From NCBI GenBank assembly GCA_002310155.1, contig DBYF01000079.1:5500-16801 (forward strand): 11,302 nt of DNA, given 5' to 3'. This stretch comes from Mageeibacillus sp. UBA1193. GTDB taxonomy: Bacteria > Bacillota > Clostridia > Saccharofermentanales > Saccharofermentanaceae. Below the pieces are notes generated by a model. The model saw only the letters and a program-made list of their open reading frames with translations. It was not told the origin of the DNA and searched no databases. Position numbers and translations under genes: made by a program. Shown here one piece after another: positions 1 to 6,421 of this stretch (its first letter is position 1; each line of letters begins with the position of its first letter).

Positions 1-1
1 T

Positions 2-697
2 ATGGAATTTGACGGCAGTCAGGTCCTGATCGGAAAAGGCGCGCAGGCGGAAGTTTTCCGTTATCAGGGATACGCATATAAAGTTTATAAAAACACCTAT
101 CCGGCGGAGTGGATCGCGTTTGAAAAAGACCAGCAGAGAGCGGTCAATGCGCTGGGACTCTGCCCGGTCCGTTACTACGATACGGATGACGCACACATCA
201 TTAAGATGGATCTCATCGAAGGAGAACAACTTGAGGATAAGGTCCTGAATGGATACGTCGAGGGATTCGGCATCCTTGCGGATGCTTTCCGGAAAATACA
301 CGCCGCGCCGATCGACGGTATCAAGATGCCGCCGATGATCGCGACAGCCGGTATGGGATTAAGTGAAGAGGATAGAAATACGATCTTCCCGATCATCAAC
401 CGCCTTTCTGAGAAATACCCGCCCTGCATCTGTCATCTGGACATACATTTCCTGAACATCATGATGCCTGTAGACGGGTCGGAATATGTGATCATCGACT
501 GGATGAACGCCCGAATCGCGCCCGCTATATTTGACTACGCGAGGACCTACATGATCTTCGATGAAGCATCGCAGGAAGGGTTAGCGGTATACAAGAAGTG
601 CGTCGAGGACGACATCAAGGCGCTGGGTATCTCTGACGAAGATTTTCAGGATGCGCTCAAGGTAAGTTCCATCATCCGTAAAAGAGAGAAGAATTAA
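2..697 (+). CDS. Aminoglycoside-phosphotransferase-like (APH/choline kinase fold) small-molecule kinase
   Basis: This 231-residue protein has the protein-kinase-like fold of the APH/choline-kinase superfamily. These are cytoplasmic ATP-dependent kinases acting on small hydroxylated substrates. A glycine-rich nucleotide loop (IGKGAQAEV) lies at residues 10-18, followed by the probable ATP-binding lysine K27 in AYKVYK. The catalytic loop HLDIHFLN spans 145-152, with D147 as the likely base and N152 as a metal ligand. IIDW at 164-167 gives the second metal-binding aspartate, D166. At 231 residues it is shorter than classical APH enzymes (about 260-300), and the C-terminal substrate lobe is reduced. 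The ATG sits at base 2, so its ribosome site lies outside the window and an upstream start cannot be excluded, although the glycine loop is at the expected distance. The substrate is unknown. Neighbouring acetyl- and nucleotidyl-transferase genes suggest a modifying role, by inference only. Confidence 0.85.
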   Translation: MEFDGSQVLIGKGAQAEVFRYQGYAYKVYKNTYPAEWIAFEKDQQRAVNALGLCPVRYYDTDDAHIIKMDLIEGEQLEDKVLNGYVEGFGILADAFRKIHAAPIDGIKMPPMIATAGMGLSEEDRNTIFPIINRLSEKYPPCICHLDIHFLNIMMPVDGSEYVIIDWMNARIAPAIFDYARTYMIFDEASQEGLAVYKKCVEDDIKALGISDEDFQDALKVSSIIRKREKN

Positions 698-772
698 ACC
701 GTAAGGTGAATGCGGAAGAACCTGTTGGTGCGATAGAATATAAAAAGAGAAACAGCGTTCAAGGAGTAGACG

Positions 773-1243
773 ATGATCGATATTCGCAGAGCCGTAAAAG
801 AAGATTTCGAGGTCCTCGAAGAGCTTTACAGGGAGCTTGAAGAGGATGGCGTTTTTTACCAGCCGCAGCACTTCGTACTGAGCCCGAAAGGTGCCAGATC
901 GGAGTATATGGCGGGGATCCTGGGAAGTGACAATCAGGCGCTTTTCGTTGCCGAGGATGATGGTAAGGTAATCGGATTCGCGCATGTGGTGCTCATCAAG
1001 AGCAAGCCGTTTTCGTGCCTTAAGCCGGAGCTGGCGATGTACCTTCAGGATCTGGTCGTTACCGCGGAATACAGGAACCGCGGAATCGGATCGGTGTTTA
1101 TGGATACGGTAAAGAAATACGGGAGAGAAAACGGCGCGGATTTCTTCCGCACGCAGGTCTTCCCGGGGAATACGGACGGGCTGCGTTTCTATAAGAGAAA
1201 CGGCTTTACCGAGACGATGATCACGATCGAAAGTCCGCTCTGA
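773..1243 (+). CDS. GNAT family N-acetyltransferase
   Basis: A 156-residue single-domain GNAT protein that should transfer an acetyl group from acetyl-CoA to an amine. The N-terminus (IDIRRAVKEDFEVLEELY) is the usual first strand and helix. Motif A is LVVTAEYRNRGIGS, with the CoA-pyrophosphate loop R101-N-R-G-I-G106. The C-terminus (NTDGLRFYKRNGF) is the motif B strand/helix found in most small-molecule GNATs. AAGGAG at 761-766, six bases before the ATG, fixes the start. It follows the kinase by 75 bases and precedes the DUF4037 gene by 12, so it is probably co-transcribed with the latter. The substrate cannot be read from the sequence. Confidence 0.9.
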   Translation: MIDIRRAVKEDFEVLEELYRELEEDGVFYQPQHFVLSPKGARSEYMAGILGSDNQALFVAEDDGKVIGFAHVVLIKSKPFSCLKPELAMYLQDLVVTAEYRNRGIGSVFMDTVKKYGRENGADFFRTQVFPGNTDGLRFYKRNGFTETMITIESPL

Positions 1244-1255
1244 AATGAGGTCAGC

Positions 1256-2194
1256 ATGATTGAGAACAGTCGACAGTTTTACGAAGAAAAAGTCGCGCCG
1301 ATGATCCATGAGAAATTCGGCGCATATGAGTCGCGCATTGCCGTGGGACTGGTCGGAGAGGGTTCGGACTGCTTCGGCTACGACGACGATATCTCACGTG
1401 ACCATGACTTCGGAACGGGCGTGTGCCTGTGGATCACGGACGAGGACATTGAGTTATTTGGAAAAGAACTTGGCGAAGCCTACAATGCGCTTGTTGATGA
1501 GAAAGAGAGATCTTATCTGACCGCGCGTCTCCGTGAACGAAGAGGCGTCATGTCGATCCATTTTTTCTATTCCAACATCCTTCAGATCGACTGCGATACG
1601 AAGGGATGCACGATGAGTGTGAAACAGTGGTTGAAGCTCGATCACGCATGTCTTGCCACTGCGGTAAACGGAGAAGTATTCAGAGACGACCTTGGTGCTT
1701 TTACCGCATTTCGAAATCTTCTTCTCGACTATTATCCGGAGCTAGTCTGGAGGATCCGTATCGCGGAAAAGATGCATGAATATTCCGCGGCACTCCAGGT
1801 CAATTACGCGCGGTGCATGACGAGAAAAGATACCGTCTCGGCACAGATCTGCAAAGTGCGTGGAATGGAAGCAGCGATGGAGCTGTTCTTCCTTCTTAAA
1901 CGCACCTATCCGCCGTACTATAAGTGGACGTTCCGTGCGCTTCGGGAAATCGATGAGAAAGGTGAATTTACAGCCCGCATCCAGGAGCTCGCGGACGAGA
2001 AGTGCAACTTAGAAGCGTGGGAAGATACGAAGTACAACCCGAACCGTCTGAACCTGAAGGACCACATCGTGTGTCTTGCGGAAGACATCGGATACGATCT
2101 TGCTGAGCTCCTGAAAAACGAGGGATTCACAAACCGTATGAACCCCTATCTGGAGTCGGATGTCAGGCGGGTACTTGAACCTATCGAGAGATGA
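1256..2194 (+). CDS. DUF4037 domain protein, nucleotidyltransferase-like
   Basis: A 312-residue protein matching the DUF4037 family as I remember it. The signature is GLVGEGSDCFGYDDDISRDH around residues 31-50, followed by DFG and CLW. GEGS at 34-37 and D49-H-D51 resemble the GS-x(n)-DxD catalytic core of the nucleotidyltransferase superfamily, so transfer of a nucleotide to a small molecule or protein is plausible. Family members are mostly uncharacterised. The remainder is helical, with a conserved-looking central part (about 125-215) and the C-terminal DUF4037 region. A GAGGT ribosome site lies just before the ATG, and the gene starts 12 bases after the upstream GNAT stop, implying one transcript. 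No membrane segment or signal peptide is visible. The family call is firm; the activity is inferred. Confidence 0.85.
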   Translation: MIENSRQFYEEKVAPMIHEKFGAYESRIAVGLVGEGSDCFGYDDDISRDHDFGTGVCLWITDEDIELFGKELGEAYNALVDEKERSYLTARLRERRGVMSIHFFYSNILQIDCDTKGCTMSVKQWLKLDHACLATAVNGEVFRDDLGAFTAFRNLLLDYYPELVWRIRIAEKMHEYSAALQVNYARCMTRKDTVSAQICKVRGMEAAMELFFLLKRTYPPYYKWTFRALREIDEKGEFTARIQELADEKCNLEAWEDTKYNPNRLNLKDHIVCLAEDIGYDLAELLKNEGFTNRMNPYLESDVRRVLEPIER

Positions 2195-2242
2195 TCTTCG
2201 GAACCAAGCGGGCGGACTTGTGAAGAACAAAGGAGAGACAGC

Positions 2243-3454
2243 ATGAACTATTTCATAGAAGGTCTTCAGGGCAGTGGAAAGACGACACTGGTCGGGCAGC
2301 TTTCCGAGAATTTCCCGAACTATAAAGCGGTCCGCGAAGGTGAGTATTCTCCCGTGGAACTGGCTTGGTGCGCATATCTTACCAGGGAAGTGTACGAAGA
2401 AAAACTGGAGAAGTATCCGGAGCTTCGTGAGCAGATCAAAGAAAAAACTTATTTCGAAGATGACCGTGTCATCGTGTGCTATACGAAAGTCGTCACGGAA
2501 GACAGAAGCTTCTACCAGGACATGGAGCAGTATGAGATCTATAACAACCGAGTGTCTTTTGACGAGTTTAAGAAGATCGTTCTGACGAGGTTTAGAAACT
2601 GGAGCGGGGACAAGTATATCTTCGAGTGCTCGCTCTTTCAGAACATCGTCGAGGACATGATGCTTTTCCGTGTCTGCACGGATGACGAGATCGTTGATTT
2701 CTATAAGGATGTTCGAAAAGCACTTGAGGGCAAGAAGTATCACATCATGTACCTGAAGGCGGAGGATATCCACGGCAATCTTCAGGTGATCCGTAAGGAA
2801 CGTTCAGATGAGAACGGAAACGAAATGTGGTTCCCGCTGATGATGAACTTCTTCGACAACTGCCCGTATTCAAAAGCGAAGGGAACTTCCGGAGAAGAAG
2901 ATCTGATCGCACACTTTGCCCACCGCCAGGAACTGGAGATAAGGATCCTGAATGAAGTTTTCGAGGGACATTTTTCCGTACTCCTTCGCGGCGTGAAACT
3001 GGTGCCGGTGAAGAAGGAAGATCTAGAGACCGTATGGAAGATGCAGATCGAGGCCTTTTCGGGGCTCCTACAGAAGTATCAGGACTACGATATGAGTCCC
3101 GGTGCGGAGAAACTCGATAAGATCGAAGCACGCTTTAACCAGCCGTGGACGACCTACTATTTCATCGTGGCGGAGAATAAGAACGTCGGTGTCATCCGCG
3201 TCGTCGATAAGAAAGACGGATCGAGAAAACGCATCTCGCCGATCTGGATCATGGAGGAATTCCGCGGGAAAGGATACGCGCAGAAGGCGATCCTCGAAGC
3301 AGAGAAGATCTACGGACCGGATCACTGGTGCCTCGATACGATCCTTCAGGAGAAGGGAAACCTTCACCTGTATGAGAAACTTGGCTACCGGAAGACAGGT
3401 CAGGTAGAGCACATCAACGACCGTATGGACATCGTATTTTATGAGAAAGACTGA
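2243..3454 (+). CDS. P-loop kinase-like domain fused to a C-terminal GNAT acetyltransferase
   Basis: A 403-residue two-domain protein. The N-terminus opens directly on a Walker A motif, GLQGSGKTT (residues 7-15), as in small-molecule and nucleotide kinases. This P-loop domain extends to about residue 235 and includes a kinase-like YIFECSLFQN strand near 128-137. From about 250 (VKLVPVKKEDLETVWKMQ) a GNAT domain begins. Its motif A is ISPIWIMEEFRGKGYAQKAI, with the CoA loop R341-G-K-G-Y-A346, and it ends with LHLYEKLGYRKTG, the typical GNAT C-terminal strand/helix. AAAGGAGA at 2229-2236 supports the ATG. Both halves look intact, so a phosphate-transfer and an acetyl-transfer activity may be coupled on one polypeptide. 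The substrates are unknown. A reading of two genes fused by a sequencing error is unlikely because the frame is continuous through the linker. Confidence 0.85.
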   Translation: MNYFIEGLQGSGKTTLVGQLSENFPNYKAVREGEYSPVELAWCAYLTREVYEEKLEKYPELREQIKEKTYFEDDRVIVCYTKVVTEDRSFYQDMEQYEIYNNRVSFDEFKKIVLTRFRNWSGDKYIFECSLFQNIVEDMMLFRVCTDDEIVDFYKDVRKALEGKKYHIMYLKAEDIHGNLQVIRKERSDENGNEMWFPLMMNFFDNCPYSKAKGTSGEEDLIAHFAHRQELEIRILNEVFEGHFSVLLRGVKLVPVKKEDLETVWKMQIEAFSGLLQKYQDYDMSPGAEKLDKIEARFNQPWTTYYFIVAENKNVGVIRVVDKKDGSRKRISPIWIMEEFRGKGYAQKAILEAEKIYGPDHWCLDTILQEKGNLHLYEKLGYRKTGQVEHINDRMDIVFYEKD

Positions 3455-3470
3455 CACGTAGATGTGTCAG
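3451..3470 (+). other. Small perfect hairpin over the stop codon of the P-loop/GNAT gene
   Basis: CTGACAC (3451-3457) and GTGTCAG (3464-3470) are perfect 7-bp complements around a 6-base loop. The left arm contains the TGA stop of the upstream gene (3452-3454). No T-run follows, so this is not an intrinsic terminator. It could protect the 3' end or slow ribosomes before the methyltransferase gene. It may also be chance. Confidence 0.35.
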
Positions 3471-3498
3471 CCGGAACAAGGAATTATGGAGAATAACT

Positions 3499-4272
3499 TT
3501 GAGTAACGAACAATACATTAAAGATAACGAACATGCCTGGGATAAACGTGCTGAGAACAACGACCAGTGGTCGATCCCGGTATCTGAAGAAGAAATCGCG
3601 GAAGCGAAAAAAGGAAACTGGTCCATCTTCGTCACACCTGTGAAGCGTGTGCCGAGAAACTGGTTTCCGGAAGAGATGAAGGGAAAGAAGATCCTCTGCC
3701 TCGCAGGTGGCGGCGGTCAGCAGGGCCCTGTCCTCGCGGCAACGGGCGCGGATGTTACTGTATTCGATAACAGCACCGGCCAGCTGGGAAAAGACCAGAT
3801 GGCGGCAAAAAGAGACGGCCTTACGATCCATACCGTGCAGGGCAACATGCAGGATCTTTCGATGTTCGGGGATGAGTCTTTTGACGTTATCGTACATCCC
3901 TGGTCCAATAACTACGTCAACGACATTCTTCCGGTGTGGAGAGAGTGTGGACGTGTCATTAAGAAGGGCGGCTTCCTGATCTCCGGCTTCGGCACTCCGC
4001 TCGAGTATATCTTCGATCCGGCCAAGCTCGAAAAAGGCGAACTGGAACTGAAGTATTCGATCCCCTACGCGGATATTGATCATCTCGACGATCCGAAGGT
4101 CAAGGAGATCGCGGAGGCAGAAGGTTATTCCTGGGGTCATCCGATCGAGGAGCAGATCCAGGGACAGATCGACGCGGGATTCGTGATCTGCGGCTTCTAT
4201 GAGGACCGCGGATGCTTCGCGCTCGATAACTACATTAACACTTCCATGGCAACCAAAGCCGTGAAGGTGTAA
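3499..4272 (+). CDS. Class I SAM-dependent methyltransferase
   Basis: A 257-residue cytoplasmic methyltransferase of the UbiE-like class I fold. The SAM-binding glycine loop is ILCLAGGGGQQG (residues 65-76), and D90 in VTVFDNS is the acidic residue expected to hold the SAM ribose. DVIVHPWSNNYV near 130-141 fills the motif IV position. The N-terminus (SNEQYIKDNEHAWDKRAEN) matches a common clostridial subgroup. The start codon is TTG at 3499. GGAG at 3488-3491 lies seven bases upstream, the preceding ATG at 3486 runs out of frame into a stop, and family members begin at this residue. It is 44 bases after the P-loop/GNAT gene and 12 before the PHP gene, so it probably shares their transcript. 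The acceptor substrate is unknown. Confidence 0.9.
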   Translation: MSNEQYIKDNEHAWDKRAENNDQWSIPVSEEEIAEAKKGNWSIFVTPVKRVPRNWFPEEMKGKKILCLAGGGGQQGPVLAATGADVTVFDNSTGQLGKDQMAAKRDGLTIHTVQGNMQDLSMFGDESFDVIVHPWSNNYVNDILPVWRECGRVIKKGGFLISGFGTPLEYIFDPAKLEKGELELKYSIPYADIDHLDDPKVKEIAEAEGYSWGHPIEEQIQGQIDAGFVICGFYEDRGCFALDNYINTSMATKAVKV

Positions 4273-4284
4273 GGAGAAAGAGAA

Positions 4285-5079
4285 ATGAGTTACCTGATCG
4301 ACGGTCACATTCATATCGAACGAGGCCCGTATACGCCGGAGTGGATCGATCAGTTCGTGAAGCGTGCGCAGGAGACGGGTATCGATGAGATCCGTCTTCT
4401 CGAGCATACCTTCCTCTTCGAAGAGTTCGTCCCGATGTATGAATCCACATGCAGGAAGAGTGCTTTTGTGGACGCGTGGTTCCAAAGAGTCGGCGGAAAA
4501 AGAAAACTCGACGAGTATCTGGAACTGATCGAAAAGATCCGATCCCGGGAGTACCCGGTGAAGATCAAGTTCGGGATGGAGATCTGCTACTTTAAGGAGT
4601 GGGAGGATTTCATCGCGGAGCATGTAAAAGACAAAGGTTTCGACTTCCTTCTCGGCAGTATGCACTTCGTGGATGACTTCGCGTTCGATCACACCGCTGA
4701 GCTCTGGGAAGGGCACGATGTGGATACGATCTACAGAAGGTATTTTGAGGACTCCGTCTGCCTGGCAGAATCCGGAATCTTCTCCGGTATCGGACATCCG
4801 GATACGATCAAGCTCTTCGGACATAAGGCGTCTTTTCCGTTGACGGAATACTACGAGGCTCTGGCAAAAGCACTCGCCGGGAGCGGCATGTACGCCGACC
4901 AGAACAGCGGTGCTTTCAGAAGATGTCCGGACACAGCAGGTTTTGGCATGGATCCCGAACTCATTTCAATCTTAAAAAAGCACAATGTACCGATCATCAC
5001 CTCATCGGACGCGCACTGTCCGGAGGATGTCGGGTACATGATCAAAGAGCTGGAAGAGCAGATTAGAGGAGGTGACTAA
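4285..5079 (+). CDS. PHP-domain phosphoesterase, histidinol-phosphatase (HisJ/HisK-like) family
   Basis: A 264-residue PHP-domain protein, near the usual length for histidinol-phosphate-phosphatase-like members of this fold. The metal-site motifs occur in order: DGHIH (H8, H10), LLEHTF (E40, H41), GMEICY (E99), GSMHF (H127), GIGHPD (H171) and SSDAH (D242, H244). A tri-metal hydrolysis of a phosphate monoester is therefore expected. No other his genes are in the window, so a biosynthetic role is not supported by context. AAGGAG at 4271-4276, overlapping the previous stop, sets the ATG. The last codons, GGT GAC TAA (5071-5079), are exactly the first unit of the 26-bp-period repeat array. The final two residues (Gly-Asp) and the stop are therefore supplied by the repeat. 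All catalytic motifs are present, so the protein does not look truncated. Confidence 0.88.
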   Translation: MSYLIDGHIHIERGPYTPEWIDQFVKRAQETGIDEIRLLEHTFLFEEFVPMYESTCRKSAFVDAWFQRVGGKRKLDEYLELIEKIRSREYPVKIKFGMEICYFKEWEDFIAEHVKDKGFDFLLGSMHFVDDFAFDHTAELWEGHDVDTIYRRYFEDSVCLAESGIFSGIGHPDTIKLFGHKASFPLTEYYEALAKALAGSGMYADQNSGAFRRCPDTAGFGMDPELISILKKHNVPIITSSDAHCPEDVGYMIKELEEQIRGGD

Positions 5080-5365
5080 ATCGTTGATTCGTGAAATTAG
5101 TCACCCGCTCTGGACAAGAATAGTGGACTAATATGGGTTTTTGCAAGATTAGTCACCTGGGCTAGACACGTTTAGTGGACTAAAATGCAATTACAGAAAA
5201 TTAGTCACCCTGAATAGCCGAAATTAGTGGACTAAATCAAGAAAGAAAGATTTTAGTCACCTTTTTCTTGATTTAACAGGTGACTAATTCTGGAATCTGA
5301 TCGATTAGTCCACTAAATGGAGAAATTGGGTGTGACTAAAACCTGATATCTGGAATTTAGTCACC
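5071..5365. repeat. Twelve-unit alternating inverted 9-bp repeat array, exact 26-bp period
   Basis: Twelve 9-bp units start at 5071, 5097, 5123, 5149, 5175, 5201, 5227, 5253, 5279, 5305, 5331 and 5357, always 26 bp apart with 17-bp spacers. Orientation alternates without exception. Odd units read GGTGACTAA (1, 9), GTGGACTAA (3, 5, 7) or TGTGACTAA (11). Even units read TTAGTCACC (2, 4, 6, 8, 12) or TTAGTCCAC (10). The shared core is TTAGTC on one strand. Spacers are mostly unrelated in sequence, AT-rich and without long ORFs. The array fills the gap between the PHP phosphatase and the two-domain GNAT gene and overlaps the PHP stop codon. The units are too short and too inverted for CRISPR, and no cas gene is nearby. 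Function is unknown; a multi-site protein-binding array or a structured RNA are the main options. The pattern is direct observation and its existence is near certain. Confidence 0.95.
5233..5275. repeat. 12-bp inverted repeat in array spacers 7 and 8, enclosing unit 8
   Basis: TAAATCAAGAAA (5233-5244) is the perfect reverse complement of TTTCTTGATTTA (5264-5275). In RNA the stem could extend by a G-U and an A-U pair to 14 bp, leaving a 15-base loop that holds repeat unit 8 (TTAGTCACC, 5253-5261). Spacers 7 and 8 are thus related by inversion, unlike the other spacers. No T-run follows the 3' arm, so it is not a canonical terminator on the + strand. Confidence 0.7.
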
Positions 5366-5423
5366 TCATACGCGTTTCCCCATATCAGAGGGAGCGAGAT
5401 GCACGGAAAGAGGTAATAGCAAG
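5366..5423 (+). other. Leader between the repeat array and the two-domain GNAT gene
   Basis: These 58 bases contain no repeat unit and no convincing promoter. AAAGAGGT at 5407-5414 is the ribosome site for the ATG at 5424. A 7-bp complement, ATATCAG at 5382-5388, pairs with CTGATAT at 5343-5349 in the last spacer and would enclose unit 12, but it is short and could be chance. Together with the array, the whole 344-base gap 5080-5423 is accounted for. Confidence 0.45.
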
Positions 5424-6338
5424 ATGAATATTACAACGAAACAATTTCAATTACCGGAGGATCTCAATATCGTGTGGGATTTTCTGACTGATATTTATGA
5501 GAAGGGTGCGGACAATGGTGTGGCTGCACCATTCTTCGAGTACGCCATGAATTCCATGTGGATGGATAAGTCATACACGGACCGCGACAGACTGTGGTTT
5601 GACGGAGATAAGGTCGTGGCGCTGGTCTTCTATGAAGATCCGGTGACAAACATTTTCTTTAATGTCCGGAGAGGCTATGAGTTTCTCGTGGACGAGATGA
5701 TCGACTATGCGGTCGAGAAAATGCCGAACTTCGATGACCAGCAGCAGTTTGTTCTTTTCGGCGGGCAGGAATGCCTCATAAAAGCTGCGGAAAAGCGCGG
5801 TTACAAGAAGGTTTTTGAGTACGAAGACAGAGTCTTCGATTTTGAAAACGAACTGAACTATGAGCTTCCCGAAGGATACCGGTTTGTCGATCCGGACAAG
5901 GTGGATATCCTGAAACTGGCCAAGGTCCTCTGGTACGGATTCGGCCATTCGGAAAGAGGCGAGTTCGTCGACTGGGATAAGGAAGATGATTCGGACGACT
6001 GGACACCGGCCAAGCAGTACCGCTGTATCTCGAAAGCCGCGAAGAACCTGTCTCCGCATGAAACACATGATTACGATGTCATCGTCGAAGATGAAACAGG
6101 CGAATACGTATGTTATTCCGGCATGTGGTGGGTCCCGGAGAATCACCTGGCCTACATGGAGCCGCTGTGCACGCATCCTGACCATAGGAGAAAAGGTCTC
6201 GCGGCATCTGCACTTACGCTCCACTATCGCCGCATGAAAGCTCTTGGCGCGACACATATGACCGGCGGAGGCGATCCGTTCTATGAGAAGATCGGTTACG
6301 GGAAAGGATTCCACTGGACTTTCTGGAAAAACCAGTGA
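5424..6338 (+). CDS. Two-domain GNAT family N-acetyltransferase
   Basis: A 304-residue protein with the length and layout of tandem GNAT proteins. The N-terminal half (about 1-150) looks like a degenerate GNAT fold without a clear CoA loop: a long acidic strand/helix region ending in ECLIKAAEKRGYKKVFEYE. The C-terminal half carries the active domain. Its motif A is MEPLCTHPDHRRKGLAASAL, with the loop R255-R-K-G-L-A260, followed by a DPFYEKIGY C-terminal strand. AAAGAGGT at 5407-5414, nine bases before the ATG, supports the start. It is separated from the PHP gene by the repeat array and shares its strand. Whether transcription reads through the array is unknown. The substrate is unknown; the non-canonical N-terminal half probably has a structural or substrate-binding role, by inference. 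Confidence 0.87.
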   Translation: MNITTKQFQLPEDLNIVWDFLTDIYEKGADNGVAAPFFEYAMNSMWMDKSYTDRDRLWFDGDKVVALVFYEDPVTNIFFNVRRGYEFLVDEMIDYAVEKMPNFDDQQQFVLFGGQECLIKAAEKRGYKKVFEYEDRVFDFENELNYELPEGYRFVDPDKVDILKLAKVLWYGFGHSERGEFVDWDKEDDSDDWTPAKQYRCISKAAKNLSPHETHDYDVIVEDETGEYVCYSGMWWVPENHLAYMEPLCTHPDHRRKGLAASALTLHYRRMKALGATHMTGGGDPFYEKIGYGKGFHWTFWKNQ

Positions 6339-6421
6339 CTGAAAAAACCTCTTGAAAACAATTTTTAATCATATTAGGCTTCATATAGGACGTCCAAATC
6401 CTGACAAAAAAGAGGCATAAG
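6339..6421 (+). other. 83-base intergenic leader before the serine hydrolase
   Basis: This AT-rich gap contains TTGAAA (6352-6357), which resembles a -35 box, but no -10 box lies at 16-18 bp, so I do not call a promoter. AAGAGG at 6410-6415 is the ribosome site for the ATG at 6422. No hairpin followed by a T-run is present. Confidence 0.3.

Noticed and set aside
581..1309. 242-codon minus-strand open frame
   Set aside because: It covers the GNAT gene at 773-1243 in antisense and has no family signature.
3484..4824. 446-codon open frame on the minus strand
   Set aside because: It lies antisense to the methyltransferase and PHP genes, which have clear motifs, starts and ribosome sites. Its translation shows no recognisable domain.
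5234..5275. Rho-independent terminator inside the array
   Set aside because: The stem is AT-rich, its loop holds a repeat unit, and the 3' arm is followed by AACAGG, not by Ts.
5071..5365. CRISPR array
   Set aside because: Units are 9 bp, alternate in orientation and have 17-bp spacers. CRISPR repeats are about 23-47 bp, all in one orientation, and no cas gene is present.
5071..5365. Replication origin iterons or plasmid partition site
   Set aside because: Iterons are normally direct repeats beside a rep gene. Here the units alternate, and no rep, par or DnaA-box cluster is seen. A centromere-like role remains only an untested option.
5071..5365. Small transposable element with GGTGACTAA/TTAGTCACC terminal inverted repeats
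   Set aside because: The matching ends follow automatically from an even number of alternating units. No target-site duplication was found at the edges.
6352..6389. Promoter before the serine hydrolase
   Set aside because: TTGAAA has no -10 box at a workable distance. TATTAG and TATAGG are spaced 14 and 26 bp away.
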